A stretch of DNA of 45,713 nt from a virus. Each line of letters opens with the position of its first letter. The stretch's first letter is position 1. The translations under genes were made by a program, and so were the position numbers. Below the pieces are notes generated by a model. The model saw only the letters and a list, made by a program, of their open reading frames with translations, made no database searches and was not told the origin of the DNA. The stretch covers positions 1 to 45,713 of IMG/VR virus record IMGVR_UViG_3300006917_000045. The stretch is one strand, 5' to 3'. Positions 38,777 to 45,121 of the stretch are shown one piece after another.

Positions 38777-41106
38777 CACGCCCTCCTGCGTCTGACTGCG
38801 TAGGGATCGGATACCACGCCCCCAAGTTCGCGGGCAAGTTCCATCAACTCGTCGTTGACCCGGTCCTTCTCGGTGGTCACCCGAGAGTGGGCGCTCAGGG
38901 CGAAGCCAACTTCGTCATAGCAGTTATGCACGATCAGACCCCTTGTCCCTATCGTGAACACCGGGACCCGTGCCACCGACAGGTTGAACACGGCTGACCG
39001 ACCTTCGATGGGAGAAATACCCAGGATTGCGGCGTCGCCAATTGCGCTGTTGGCAGAGGCGCGTGCACATGCGCGCGTTGCGATGCTTTGAAAGGAACTC
39101 CTTGCCGCACTCTTCGCACTTGCAACCAAACCGGGCTTGGAGCTGTCCGTTGGCCTTGCCGCGCTCCGAATGCCACTTGCGGCCCTCTTCGCTAGCGTGC
39201 CAATCGCGCGCAGCCAACTGAGCGGCTGCAATGGCTTTCTGGAGATGTGCCGCCCTTGAGGGGTGTCGCATGTGTCGGGAGAGGTGCTCGCCTCCGGGCA
39301 CGCACTCAAGGTTGGAGATGTCGTTGTTGGACCTGTCTCCGTCGATGTGGTGCACATGGTGCCCCTTCGGAATGGGGCCGTGATGATGCTCCCACACCAC
39401 GCGATGAAGTCGCTTGCCGCGACGCTGCCAATAGTGGCCGCAAAGCCAATACGCCTTGCCAAGGAAATGCTGCGGTTCAGACATTCAGGATCATCCTCCG
39501 AGTTGGTGGACATGATCCTATCACCAATACGCAGTTCGTCAATGGTACGCCACCCACGACGAGTGAGAATTTTGTGCGACGAAGTGGCCCGGAACGAACC
39601 TCCGTCGTGGATGACTTCAACTACCTCTTCCAGACCCGTGCAGCCGGAACGAAGAACTTGTTGCCAGCCAAGTGGCGTCCACACTCGGTCCCCCGGCACG
39701 ATGTCTTCGATTGGCACAAGTCCGTTAGATTTGGTCTGGACCAGCGTCCCGGCTACAAAGCAATGGTCCTCCTGCCTCCGAGTGGCCGGTCCCTTGTCGG
39801 GTTCAAGCTCGTCCAGCGTCAGGCCGGGGCAAGTGCGCCAGAAATGCTGGCAGTTCTTGGTCACGAAGAACATCGGGTGGTACGCCCCGTCATTGGCCTG
39901 CTCGCCAACGAGATGCTCCACGATGGTCGTGTAGTTGGCCTTCCGATCTCGCCGCCCCTGACGGAGGATGAAGCGCCCTCCGGTGGCGGTCCGCATGTTG
40001 TCTTGTGGGGAGGGACCATCCTGGCTTGCCCACATCTGCGGGTCGGCCACGCGGATGTCCACGGGCGGTAGCTCCATCTCATGCTCAAGGCGCAGGATCT
40101 CCCGCGCCACGGCCCCAGCAGACATCCTAGCCCCCATGTCCGCCTCGCCGTTCCAGCCATACCACTCGGCAAAGCGGATCTTCGCGCCCGGAGGAAGGTA
40201 GACATCCGGGAACCCGTCCTTGGCCTTCAGAGTTGCTCCCTCTGATATGCAGTACCATCCAACGGAGAAGGGTTTGGCTGTGCCCCAGTCCATAGCCATG
40301 AGATGGGTCCAATGTCGTGGGGGCTTGAAGCTCCGTACCATGTGCCGGGATCTGTCGAGCATGGATAGGGCTGCTCCCGAAACCACATCCCAGTCGCCGT
40401 CCCGTAGTGCCTTGGCCCGCTCGGGGGAGAGGGCGGTGAATGATCCTTCATAGCTGTCCACATCCAGGTGCGGGTTGTCGTCCATCTTCGCGGGGATGTA
40501 GATGCTCCTCCAGCCCGGCGAGTTCTTGGTCTTGGTCGTCTTGTCGTGGAAGAAGTGCATCGGCGGGGCTTGTTCGATGAAGATGTCCCGCAGGAGGTTG
40601 TGCGCCGGGCCTCCGGGATTGCTGCCGATGACAATGCGCGGAAATACCTCCTCCTGAGCCGCCTTGTAGCGCCCAAGGCGCACTCGGGTGCGTAGGAACT
40701 TCAACTGATCGGGGAGGAAGAGCGCCCCCTCGTCAATGCCCAGCCAATGCATCTCCGCGCCCTGGTACTTGAAGATGTCGGCCAAGTCCTCGGCAAAGCA
40801 GAACTGGAGGAAGGCGTCGTTGTAGAACGTCAGCTTCCGGTCAGTTTCCTTCCAAATCGCCACCTCGGGGGGGATCGCCATCTGCTGGATGGGGATGAGG
40901 TGGTTGTCCTTGAGTTCCGGGTAGGTCCGCCGAAAGAGATACGCCTGCAAGCCGGGGTTCTGCAGGCAGGAGATGATCCCATCCATGCGGATCGCATGGC
41001 TCTTCCCGCCCCCCGCCGCGCCTCCGTAGAGAACTTGCCTAGCCTTGACCGCGTGGAAGATCCTCTGCTTCTCGCTCGGCTGGTAGCCCAATGACCATTG
41101 CGCCAT
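38776..41106 (-). CDS. terL: Terminase large subunit interrupted by an intein
   Basis: DNA-packaging motor. ATPase: Walker A LYGGAAGGGKS (residues 26-36), Walker B HWLGIDEG (120-127) and coupling motif IGSNPGGP. Nuclease: DWG (Asp273), ADPQMW (Asp355) and the last acid in EDH/YDEVGF. The open frame is 776 residues. Residues 449-728 are an intein inserted between EDH and CYDEVGF, leaving a 496-residue mature enzyme, a normal TerL length. The start ATG lies inside the end of the small-subunit gene (68-base overlap). Splicing should be needed to rebuild the nuclease site. Confidence 0.93.
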   Translation of the reverse strand: MAQWSLGYQPSEKQRIFHAVKARQVLYGGAAGGGKSHAIRMDGIISCLQNPGLQAYLFRRTYPELKDNHLIPIQQMAIPPEVAIWKETDRKLTFYNDAFLQFCFAEDLADIFKYQGAEMHWLGIDEGALFLPDQLKFLRTRVRLGRYKAAQEEVFPRIVIGSNPGGPAHNLLRDIFIEQAPPMHFFHDKTTKTKNSPGWRSIYIPAKMDDNPHLDVDSYEGSFTALSPERAKALRDGDWDVVSGAALSMLDRSRHMVRSFKPPRHWTHLMAMDWGTAKPFSVGWYCISEGATLKAKDGFPDVYLPPGAKIRFAEWYGWNGEADMGARMSAGAVAREILRLEHEMELPPVDIRVADPQMWASQDGPSPQDNMRTATGGRFILRQGRRDRKANYTTIVEHLVGEQANDGAYHPMFFVTKNCQHFWRTCPGLTLDELEPDKGPATRRQEDHCFVAGTLVQTKSNGLVPIEDIVPGDRVWTPLGWQQVLRSGCTGLEEVVEVIHDGGSFRATSSHKILTRRGWRTIDELRIGDRIMSTNSEDDPECLNRSISLARRIGFAATIGSVAASDFIAWCGSIITAPFRRGTMCTTSTETGPTTTSPTLSACPEASTSPDTCDTPQGRHISRKPLQPLSWLRAIGTLAKRAASGIRSAARPTDSSKPGLVASAKSAARSSFQSIATRACARASANSAIGDAAILGISPIEGRSAVFNLSVARVPVFTIGTRGLIVHNCYDEVGFALSAHSRVTTEKDRVNDELMELARELGGVVSDPYAVRRRRA
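38923..39762 (-). other. Intein (280 residues) in the terminase nuclease motif
   Basis: Block A: CFVAGTLVQT with Cys1. Next come VPIEDIVPGDRVWTP and VEVIHDGGSFRATSSHKILT, with the T-x-x-H of block B, then WRTIDELRIGDRIMST. The C-terminal blocks are AVFNLSVARVPVFTIG (F) and GLIVHN followed by Cys+1 (G). All splicing residues are present: Cys1, block-B His, penultimate His, terminal Asn, extein Cys. Between block B and F about 170 residues are Ser/Thr/Ala/Arg-rich and domain-free. They are the out-of-frame reading of the HNH gene. Confidence 0.92.
38924..39484 (-). CDS. HNH homing endonuclease encoded out of frame inside the intein
   Basis: A 186-residue frame nested in the intein in another phase. 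HNH core: RLHRVVWEHHHGPIPKGHHV then HHIDGDRSNNDISNLECVPG, with GEHLSRH. A Cys4-type finger follows (CKCEECGKEFLSKHRNARMC). A TGA in this phase touches its ATG, so it cannot be entered from far upstream by simple readthrough. GGAGG lies 10 bases before the ATG. Its stop TAA overlaps the intein's terminal His-Asn codons. The last 25 or so residues are the shadow of block F. Likely cleaves intein-free terminase genes. Confidence 0.8.
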   Translation of the reverse strand: MSEPQHFLGKAYWLCGHYWQRRGKRLHRVVWEHHHGPIPKGHHVHHIDGDRSNNDISNLECVPGGEHLSRHMRHPSRAAHLQKAIAAAQLAARDWHASEEGRKWHSERGKANGQLQARFGCKCEECGKEFLSKHRNARMCTRLCQQRNWRRRNPGYFSHRRSVSRVQPVGGTGPGVHDRDKGSDRA

Positions 41107-41788
41107 TCGCGCTCTCCGTCACATCGATGACCCCGCGCAAGGCGTCCTTGTCCTCGCGGTTCACCATGATCTCAATCGTCAGCTTGTCTTCCTTGCCGAC
41201 AGCCTCGGCCTTGAACTCGGCCTTCGCGATCCCCCGCTCCAGCAGCCAAGCCGCCGCGCGCCAATCGCGGTCCCCCATGATGCGCTCGACCAGCGGCTTC
41301 GCACTCAGCGCCCTCGCCCGCCGGAAGTAGCCTTCAAGCCTCGGCTCCTGGTTGCGGTACTTCTGCACCACCCGATCCGTCAGCCCCGCCGCCTCGCACG
41401 CCAAGGCAACCGGCATCCCACGGGTGATGTTGTGCAAAGCCTCCGCAACCTCCAGCAGCGGAAAAGAAGCCTCATCCCACCTGGGCTTCACAATCTTCCC
41501 TATAGCCGCCAGCCAAGTCTCCACCGTGCTGGTGTCAGCCGTCCTCGCCTCAGGCACCGTCCCAACCGGCGCAGAGTTCGTGTGCCCCCTTGCTACCAAG
41601 GAAACCGCCCTCTTCTCCCCGTCCCAGTCCTCGCTCAATTCCCTCAACCTCCTCCTCGTCACAGGATGCCGCTTGGAGATGTACGTCCAAGACGCCCCAG
41701 CCTCCCACAGCATCCGAACCACCCCCTCATCCAGGGCAGGCATCCGCTCAGAGGGGAGAGGTTCGGAGTCCTCTACAGTCAGGGGCAT
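41039..41788 (-). CDS. terS: Terminase small subunit (putative)
   Basis: Predicted DNA-recognition subunit of packaging. The N-terminal helix-turn-helix is LDEGVVRMLWEAGASWTYIS then RHPVTRRRLREL. A second helical motif is RGMPVALACEAAGLTDRVVQ then KYRNQEPRLEGYFRRARA, typical of small terminases that test a substrate and oligomerise. C-terminal beta segment and acidic end. It lies directly upstream of the large subunit, overlapping it by 68 bases. The start at 41788 sits on a 14-bp palindrome with only a weak AGGG site, and an ATG at 41743 is an alternative. Confidence 0.72.
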   Translation of the reverse strand: MPLTVEDSEPLPSERMPALDEGVVRMLWEAGASWTYISKRHPVTRRRLRELSEDWDGEKRAVSLVARGHTNSAPVGTVPEARTADTSTVETWLAAIGKIVKPRWDEASFPLLEVAEALHNITRGMPVALACEAAGLTDRVVQKYRNQEPRLEGYFRRARALSAKPLVERIMGDRDWRAAAWLLERGIAKAEFKAEAVGKEDKLTIEIMVNREDKDALRGVIDVTESANGAMVIGLPAEREAEDLPRGQG

Positions 41789-41800
41789 ACCCTAGGGTAT
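41787..41800. promoter_or_regulatory. 14-bp perfect palindrome at the terminase start codon
   Basis: ATACCCTAGGGTAT is its own complement and includes two bases of the terS start codon. A seven-base T run follows on the plus strand. It could be an operator for a dimeric regulator. On the plus strand it also resembles a small terminator (ATACC, CTAG loop, GGTAT, T-run). Confidence 0.4.
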
Positions 41801-41993
41801 TTTTTTCTGGTGGAGCCAGCAAGCACCCAGTTAGGCGCGTGGGGGCATGGCCTTCGCGCCCGCGTGTGAGATCGCGAAAACCCCAAGCCGGGGGGGGTCT
41901 CGTTCGCCATCCGCTTGAAGCCCCCCTCCCCCCGCCATGCCCGCGCCGCCAGCCAGCCGGCCTCGCGCCAGGATGCCGGTCGCCATGGCCCGC

Positions 41994-42088
41994 GATCCGC
42001 CGAGATGGGCCGGTCGAGATGGATCCGCCGAGATGGGCCGGTCGAGATGGCTCGGTCGAGATGGATTCGCCGAGAGGGATCCGCCGAG
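41994..42088. repeat. 14-bp tandem repeats (almost seven units)
   Basis: Units in order: GATCCGCCGAGATG, GGCCGGTCGAGATG, GATCCGCCGAGATG, GGCCGGTCGAGATG, GCTCGGTCGAGATG, GATTCGCCGAGAGG, then GATCCGCCGAG. The common core is CGnCGAGATG or GGTCGAGATG. The first four form two exact 28-bp copies. A degenerate unit (GCCGGTCGCCATG) precedes the array. The 14-bp period is not a multiple of three, arguing against coding, and places sites about 1.3 helical turns apart. Confidence 0.85.
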
Positions 42089-42310
42089 GCCGGGCCGTGC
42101 TGCGCTGCGGCAGGATGCTGCGATGCGGTAGATGCAGTGCGGAAGGTTAGGTGGCCGAGTTATAGTGTAACGTGGTGGGATGGGCGGGGGAGATTGGGAG
42201 TGGAGTGCTTTTCGACCCTCTACTGATCCTGCGTTGTCATCTACTGGCTGGCGGCTAGAGCCGCTACCGGGACCAGCATCCCCTGGCGTAGCTCCCTGCC
42301 TTCCCTGTAT

Positions 42311-42328
42311 CTCCCCATAGTGTGGGAG
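42311..42328 (+). other. Small hairpin in the control region
   Basis: CTCCC-CA pairs with TG-t-GGGAG with a one-base bulge around TAG. No T-run follows. Possible leader structure of the rightward transcript. Confidence 0.3.
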
Positions 42329-42479
42329 TTGAAGTAGCGGGCTTTCGGGCTTCTTTCCTTACAGCGTCCCCCGCCATCCTCTAACGCCATCCGCCCCTTG
42401 CAATGCCCATGCCAAGATGCGGCCCGAAGCTATGCGCCAGGCGCAATGCAGGAAACCGGCGCCCCTCAACACTAAACAC

Positions 42480-42506
42480 TTGCACCACGCCTATACACTC
42501 TATATC
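42480..42506 (+). promoter_or_regulatory. Weak promoter candidate for the rightward arm
   Basis: TTGCAC and TATATC are separated by 15 bases, about 35 bases before the first rightward gene. Spacing is short and the match partial, so this is only the best-looking site in the interval. Confidence 0.25.
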
Positions 42507-42542
42507 ACGCGCGTAGCCGCATGGTGCGGCTTGGAGGGAAAG

Positions 42543-42824
42543 ATGAAGATCGAAACCGTGTCAGACTTCCGGCGAGCGTATCGCCAGGGGCCTTATGCAT
42601 GGCCCGGCGGCTACCCGCTCTACTTCATCGCGTCCGACGGCGAGGCGATTTCGTTCAAGAGCGCGCGCGAGAACCGCCGCTTGATCTTGAAGGCTATCGC
42701 CTACGCCGATCACAACAGCGGTTTCCGCGTCATGTGGATGGATGTCAATTGGGAGAACCCGAGCCTCTTTTGCGCTGATACGGGGGAACGCATCCCTAGC
42801 GCCTACGCCGAGGATCGCGCATGA
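42543..42824 (+). CDS. Hypothetical protein (93 aa), conserved-looking
   Basis: GGAGGGAAAG precedes the ATG at 42543. The longer frame upstream lacks a site. Segments YPLYFIASDGEAISFKSARE, ENRRLILKAIAYAD and VNWENPSLFCADTGERIPSA then YAED match a small family in phages and plasmids of proteobacteria. Relatives often have a C-x-x-C-G-x-x-I-x-S-A-Y-A-E-D end, while here only one Cys remains (CADTGERI). Function unknown. Confidence 0.75.
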   Translation: MKIETVSDFRRAYRQGPYAWPGGYPLYFIASDGEAISFKSARENRRLILKAIAYADHNSGFRVMWMDVNWENPSLFCADTGERIPSAYAEDRA

Positions 42825-42988
42825 CCTCCATATCCCTCGCCATGGCCCTCGCCGCCCCCGCCCTAATCGCCAGCCTCACGCTGGCATGGGCAATAGAGGC
42901 CTGGCGTCTCGGCGCGCCGCTCATCGCCATCGGCTTCGCGGCGACCGGCGCTGGCATCGCCTACGCGACCGTCAACGCAATTCTGTAA
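42821..42988 (+). CDS. Two-helix small membrane protein (55 aa)
   Basis: Encodes MTSISLAMALAAPALIASLT, a loop with Glu/Arg (AIEAWRLGAPL), then a second hydrophobic stretch (IAIGFAATGAGIAYATVNAI). Two transmembrane helices are predicted. Its ATG overlaps the previous stop (ATGA). Possible superinfection-exclusion or membrane-inhibitor peptide, but no family is recognised. Confidence 0.65.
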   Translation: MTSISLAMALAAPALIASLTLAWAIEAWRLGAPLIAIGFAATGAGIAYATVNAIL

Positions 42989-42999
42989 GGGGACAAACC

Positions 43000-43317
43000 A
43001 TGCTCACGATAGGGATTTCCTTTCTCGGGCAATACCGCCCGGCCTATTTCCAAGCCGAAACGCTTGGCGACGCTATCGCCGCCGCTGTTCGTGCCGTCTA
43101 TCACATGGACAATGCCGATTTCGATTGGATCATGGAACGCTTGCGTATTGGCGGGGATGAAATGGCCATCAAGCCGAATTGTTCCGCATGGAGCGCCGAG
43201 CATGGATGCCGGGCCGTGTCCTTCCGGCGCGGCGCGCATGATCCGTTCCTCGATAGCGTGACGCGGGACATGACGCCCGCGCCGGGCCTGGATTACTCGG
43301 AAGCGGCAAACCGATAG
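43000..43317 (+). CDS. Hypothetical protein (105 aa)
   Basis: The ATG at 43000 follows AAGGGGACAAACC. Beta-start (MLTIGISFLGQYRPAYFQAE), helix with LGDAIAAAVRAVYHMDNADF, then a charged C-terminus with two Cys. No family recognised. Two compact hairpins follow its stop. Confidence 0.65.
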   Translation: MLTIGISFLGQYRPAYFQAETLGDAIAAAVRAVYHMDNADFDWIMERLRIGGDEMAIKPNCSAWSAEHGCRAVSFRRGAHDPFLDSVTRDMTPAPGLDYSEAANR

Positions 43318-43323
43318 GCCGAA

Positions 43324-43359
43324 ACCGGGCGCTTGCCCGGTCGCACGGTTAGGCCGTGC
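43324..43359 (+). other. Two adjacent perfect hairpins between genes
   Basis: ACCGGGC-GCTT-GCCCGGT (43324-43341) is followed one base later by GCACGG-TTAGG-CCGTGC (43343-43359). They fill most of a 70-base gap, with no T-run. Possible RNA-stability or processing element, or partial terminator. Confidence 0.45.
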
Positions 43360-43387
43360 CTGACGAGGCCAAAAGAGGAAGGGAACC

Positions 43388-43801
43388 ATGGAACAGTTAG
43401 AAGCTTTGCGCGCCTTTGTGTCGCGCCGATCCGGGATTGACTGGCGCGACTATGGCGACCGGGCATCATTCATGTCCGACTATCGCCGCATCCTGCGGGA
43501 TGGCCGGGACGCGCGCGCCATGCTGCGCTACCTTGAAATGGCGGCGCGCAATGCCGCGGAACGGGGCGCGCCTATGCCCCTGCCCCAAGGCGTCAATCGG
43601 ATGGCCTGGGATGGCAAGGCTTGGGACTTCACGCCATGCCAGTATCATGCCATGGAATACCGAGCTGGAGCCTGCCGATGGCTAGCGGAGGCAATCGAGG
43701 CTTTCTGGGATGTCCCGTATCATCCTGGCCGCCGCGACGCCATCCTGCGAGCCGCCCGCAATGTGTTCGGGCGCGCCATCGCCAAGCGGTGGTTCCAATG
43801 A
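43388..43801 (+). CDS. Hypothetical protein (137 aa)
   Basis: GAAGGGAACC precedes the ATG. Helical, Arg/Trp-rich protein with RSGIDWRDYGDRASFMSDYR, LEMAARNAAERG and CQYHAMEYRAGACRWLAEAI. No known domain. Four codons before its stop it overlaps the next micro-ORF (ATGA). Confidence 0.65.
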   Translation: MEQLEALRAFVSRRSGIDWRDYGDRASFMSDYRRILRDGRDARAMLRYLEMAARNAAERGAPMPLPQGVNRMAWDGKAWDFTPCQYHAMEYRAGACRWLAEAIEAFWDVPYHPGRRDAILRAARNVFGRAIAKRWFQ

Positions 43802-43872
43802 TCCGCGCCGCCGGAAGCCTCGCGCTCTACGTCGTGATCGCGCTGCTGATCCTGGCGCGCTGCGCCAGCTAG
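43798..43872 (+). CDS. Single-helix membrane micro-protein (24 aa)
   Basis: Encodes MIRAAGSLALYVVIALLILA then RCAS: one transmembrane helix with a basic front. Its ATG overlaps the preceding stop (ATGA), so translation is probably coupled. Real expression is uncertain at this length. Confidence 0.45.
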   Translation: MIRAAGSLALYVVIALLILARCAS

Positions 43873-43883
43873 TGGAGGGAACC

Positions 43884-44075
43884 ATGCAAGATTTCACGCT
43901 CGAAACGCTCGAAAGCCTGCGCGAGGCCCGCGAAGGCATGGCCGAGTTCCATGCATACTCGGAACAGATGCGAAAGCTAGGCAACGGTTCTAGCTGGGGG
44001 CCGTATCCTGGAGGATCGCCCCTTTCCACGCTGGCGAGGCTTGATGCAATCATCGCCAAGCTTGAAAGCCGCTAA
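43884..44075 (+). CDS. Hypothetical protein (63 aa)
   Basis: TGGAGGGAACC precedes the ATG. Helical ends (ETLESLREAREGMAEFHAYS; LARLDAIIAKLESR) joined by a Gly/Ser/Pro loop (GNGSSWGPYPGGSPL). No family recognised. A very stable hairpin begins six bases after its stop. Confidence 0.65.
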   Translation: MQDFTLETLESLREAREGMAEFHAYSEQMRKLGNGSSWGPYPGGSPLSTLARLDAIIAKLESR

Positions 44076-44080
44076 CGGGC

Positions 44081-44102
44081 AGGGGCGCGGCAACGCGCCC
44101 CT
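44081..44102 (+). terminator. GNRA-capped hairpin after the 43884 gene
   Basis: AGGGGCGCG, loop GCAA, CGCGCCCCT: nine perfect pairs with a GNRA tetraloop, six bases after the stop codon. No T-run, so factor-assisted stop or mRNA-end protection is more likely than intrinsic termination. Confidence 0.5.
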
Positions 44103-44117
44103 ATCCCCCAACGCTTA

Positions 44118-44148
44118 GACGCTAGGCGTTTCTCTTCCGCCTAGCGTC
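44118..44148. other. Perfect 11-bp inverted repeat followed by a G10 run
   Basis: GACGCTAGGCG and CGCCTAGCGTC are separated by nine bases. A run of ten G (44149-44158) follows directly. Second strong hairpin of this gene-free 195-base gap. On the minus strand the C-run precedes it. Confidence 0.5.
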
Positions 44149-44269
44149 GGGGGGGGGGCGGGGTGCGACCCGCTCCCCCCACCCCACCCGCCATAAAGGC
44201 GTTTCCCGCGCGCGAGCAGCCGTCCGCTACATGGGACTGCCGCGAAGGGGGATCGCATCCGAGGGACCA

Positions 44270-44572
44270 ATGACCGAAGAACAGAAGCTCCACGCCATCG
44301 TCGCAGCCGTCGCCGCCGACCAAGGCGTCCCGGCAGAGGCAATCCGGGGAAGGCGGCGGACCCGTGAAGTGCTGCAAGCTCGCCATCTCGCGACGGCCCT
44401 GGCCTACGAATTCCTGCCCGCCCTTACCGTGCCCGAGATCGCCGCGCTCATGGGCAAAACCCAGCACTCCACGGTCGCCAACTCCCTGCGGGTCTGCCGC
44501 AAGCCCAAGGAGGCCGAGATGTATGCGCGCCTGCGCGAGGTGCTGGCGGGCTACATCGGACTGCCGCAGTAG
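44270..44572 (+). CDS. Stand-alone DnaA-domain-IV-like DNA-binding protein (100 aa)
   Basis: Only the origin-binding domain of DnaA is recognisable: VPAEAIRGRRRTREVLQARH, LATALAYEFLPALTVPEIAA and LMGKTQHSTVANSLRVCR. The last matches the DnaA signature around (G)RDHSTV, with Gln replacing Asp. No AAA+ domain is present. GAGGGACC precedes the ATG. It could bind DnaA boxes or phage-specific repeats to direct or block host initiation. Resemblance is to the family pattern by eye. Confidence 0.75.
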   Translation: MTEEQKLHAIVAAVAADQGVPAEAIRGRRRTREVLQARHLATALAYEFLPALTVPEIAALMGKTQHSTVANSLRVCRKPKEAEMYARLREVLAGYIGLPQ

Positions 44573-44610
44573 GGGGTTGACCGAGGCCGGGGCTTGTGTA
44601 GGGTGTGGGG

Positions 44611-44633
44611 GCCGGGGGTTCAGCGCCCCCGGC
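44611..44633 (+). terminator. GC-rich hairpin after the DnaA-like gene
   Basis: GCCGGGGG pairs with CCCCCGGC around TTCAGCG, extendable by three more pairs after one mismatch. It lies 39 bases after the stop and lacks a T-run. Confidence 0.45.
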
Positions 44634-44699
44634 TCCCTGGATCTGCGCGGCTTCGCAACCCGCCAGTCCTTGGACCCACCCTTTCGACGGAGGCGGGTC

Positions 44700-44759
44700 A
44701 TGTCCAGCAAGATGGACTACCCCACCGAAAGTCGCAAGGACCTTCTGGGACGAACCTGA
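44700..44759 (+). CDS. Candidate micro-ORF (19 aa)
   Basis: MSSKMDYPTESRKDLLGRT, with GGAGG six bases before the ATG. The initiation site is among the better ones in the window, but the product is tiny. The adjacent frame continues with WDEPERPMPDAGEPG, so an old frameshift joining the two is possible. Confidence 0.3.
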   Translation: MSSKMDYPTESRKDLLGRT

Positions 44760-44968
44760 ACGGCCAATGCCGGACGCAGGAGAACCGGGAGCGGGGCAGT
44801 CATACAACGTCCTTCGCTTCGATCCGGGGCATTTTACCGGGAACGGGTTTTCGACCAAGCACAAGCCACCCCTTTGAACCGTACACTTACCCTCCCGGTC
44901 GGGGACATAGACCAGGGCACGGCGGCTGGCCCCCGATACAGGGCAGGGTGGGTATAGAGGTCGGAGCG

Positions 44969-45064
44969 ATGAAGAACACCGCGTCTATGTCTCCACGGGG
45001 ATATAGCGAAAAGCGAACTATGGGTGATGCCGGTATGCACCCCCTGCATGACGCCCTGCAATAA
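44969..45064 (+). CDS. Candidate small ORF (31 aa)
   Basis: Encodes MKNTASMSPRGYSEKRTMGD and a His/Leu end. GGAG lies three bases before the ATG. No family recognised. Support is limited to frame and start signal. Confidence 0.3.
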   Translation: MKNTASMSPRGYSEKRTMGDAGMHPLHDALQ

Positions 45065-45121
45065 ACGCAAGACACACATAGCCACAACGTGATACACGGG
45101 CGCTGCTTCAGAGGAGGGACC

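Larger units (their letters stand above)
41789..42542. other. Divergent control region between the two arms
   Basis: About 750 bases with no convincing gene between the leftward late arm and the rightward arm. It holds G- and C-homopolymer runs near 41890 and 41920, the 14-bp tandem repeats, a GCGGC/GCCGC hairpin near 42255 and another hairpin at 42311-42328. Open frames through it have no initiation site or family resemblance. Best candidate place for promoters, origin or packaging site. Confidence 0.6.
44573..45121 (+). other. Gene-poor leader region with small ORF candidates
   Basis: A 549-base interval without a convincing standard gene. It contains the hairpin at 44611, a 19-residue frame with a strong ribosome-binding site at 44700, a 36-residue frame at 44767 with none, and a 31-residue frame at 44969. 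No clear promoter was found. Confidence 0.5.

Noticed and set aside
41994-42088. CRISPR array
   Set aside because: Units are contiguous with no unique spacers of regular length. It is a simple tandem repeat.
41590-42150. Open frame through the 14-bp repeats giving repeated Asp-Arg-Trp-type peptides
   Set aside because: No ribosome-binding site. A 14-bp period changes phase at each unit, so the repeat is not maintained by coding. The frame also overlaps terS.
44611-44633. tRNA T-arm-like hairpin GGGGG-TTCAGCG-CCCCC
   Set aside because: No matching acceptor, D or anticodon arm upstream, and the T-loop lacks the conserved A. No tRNA gene here.
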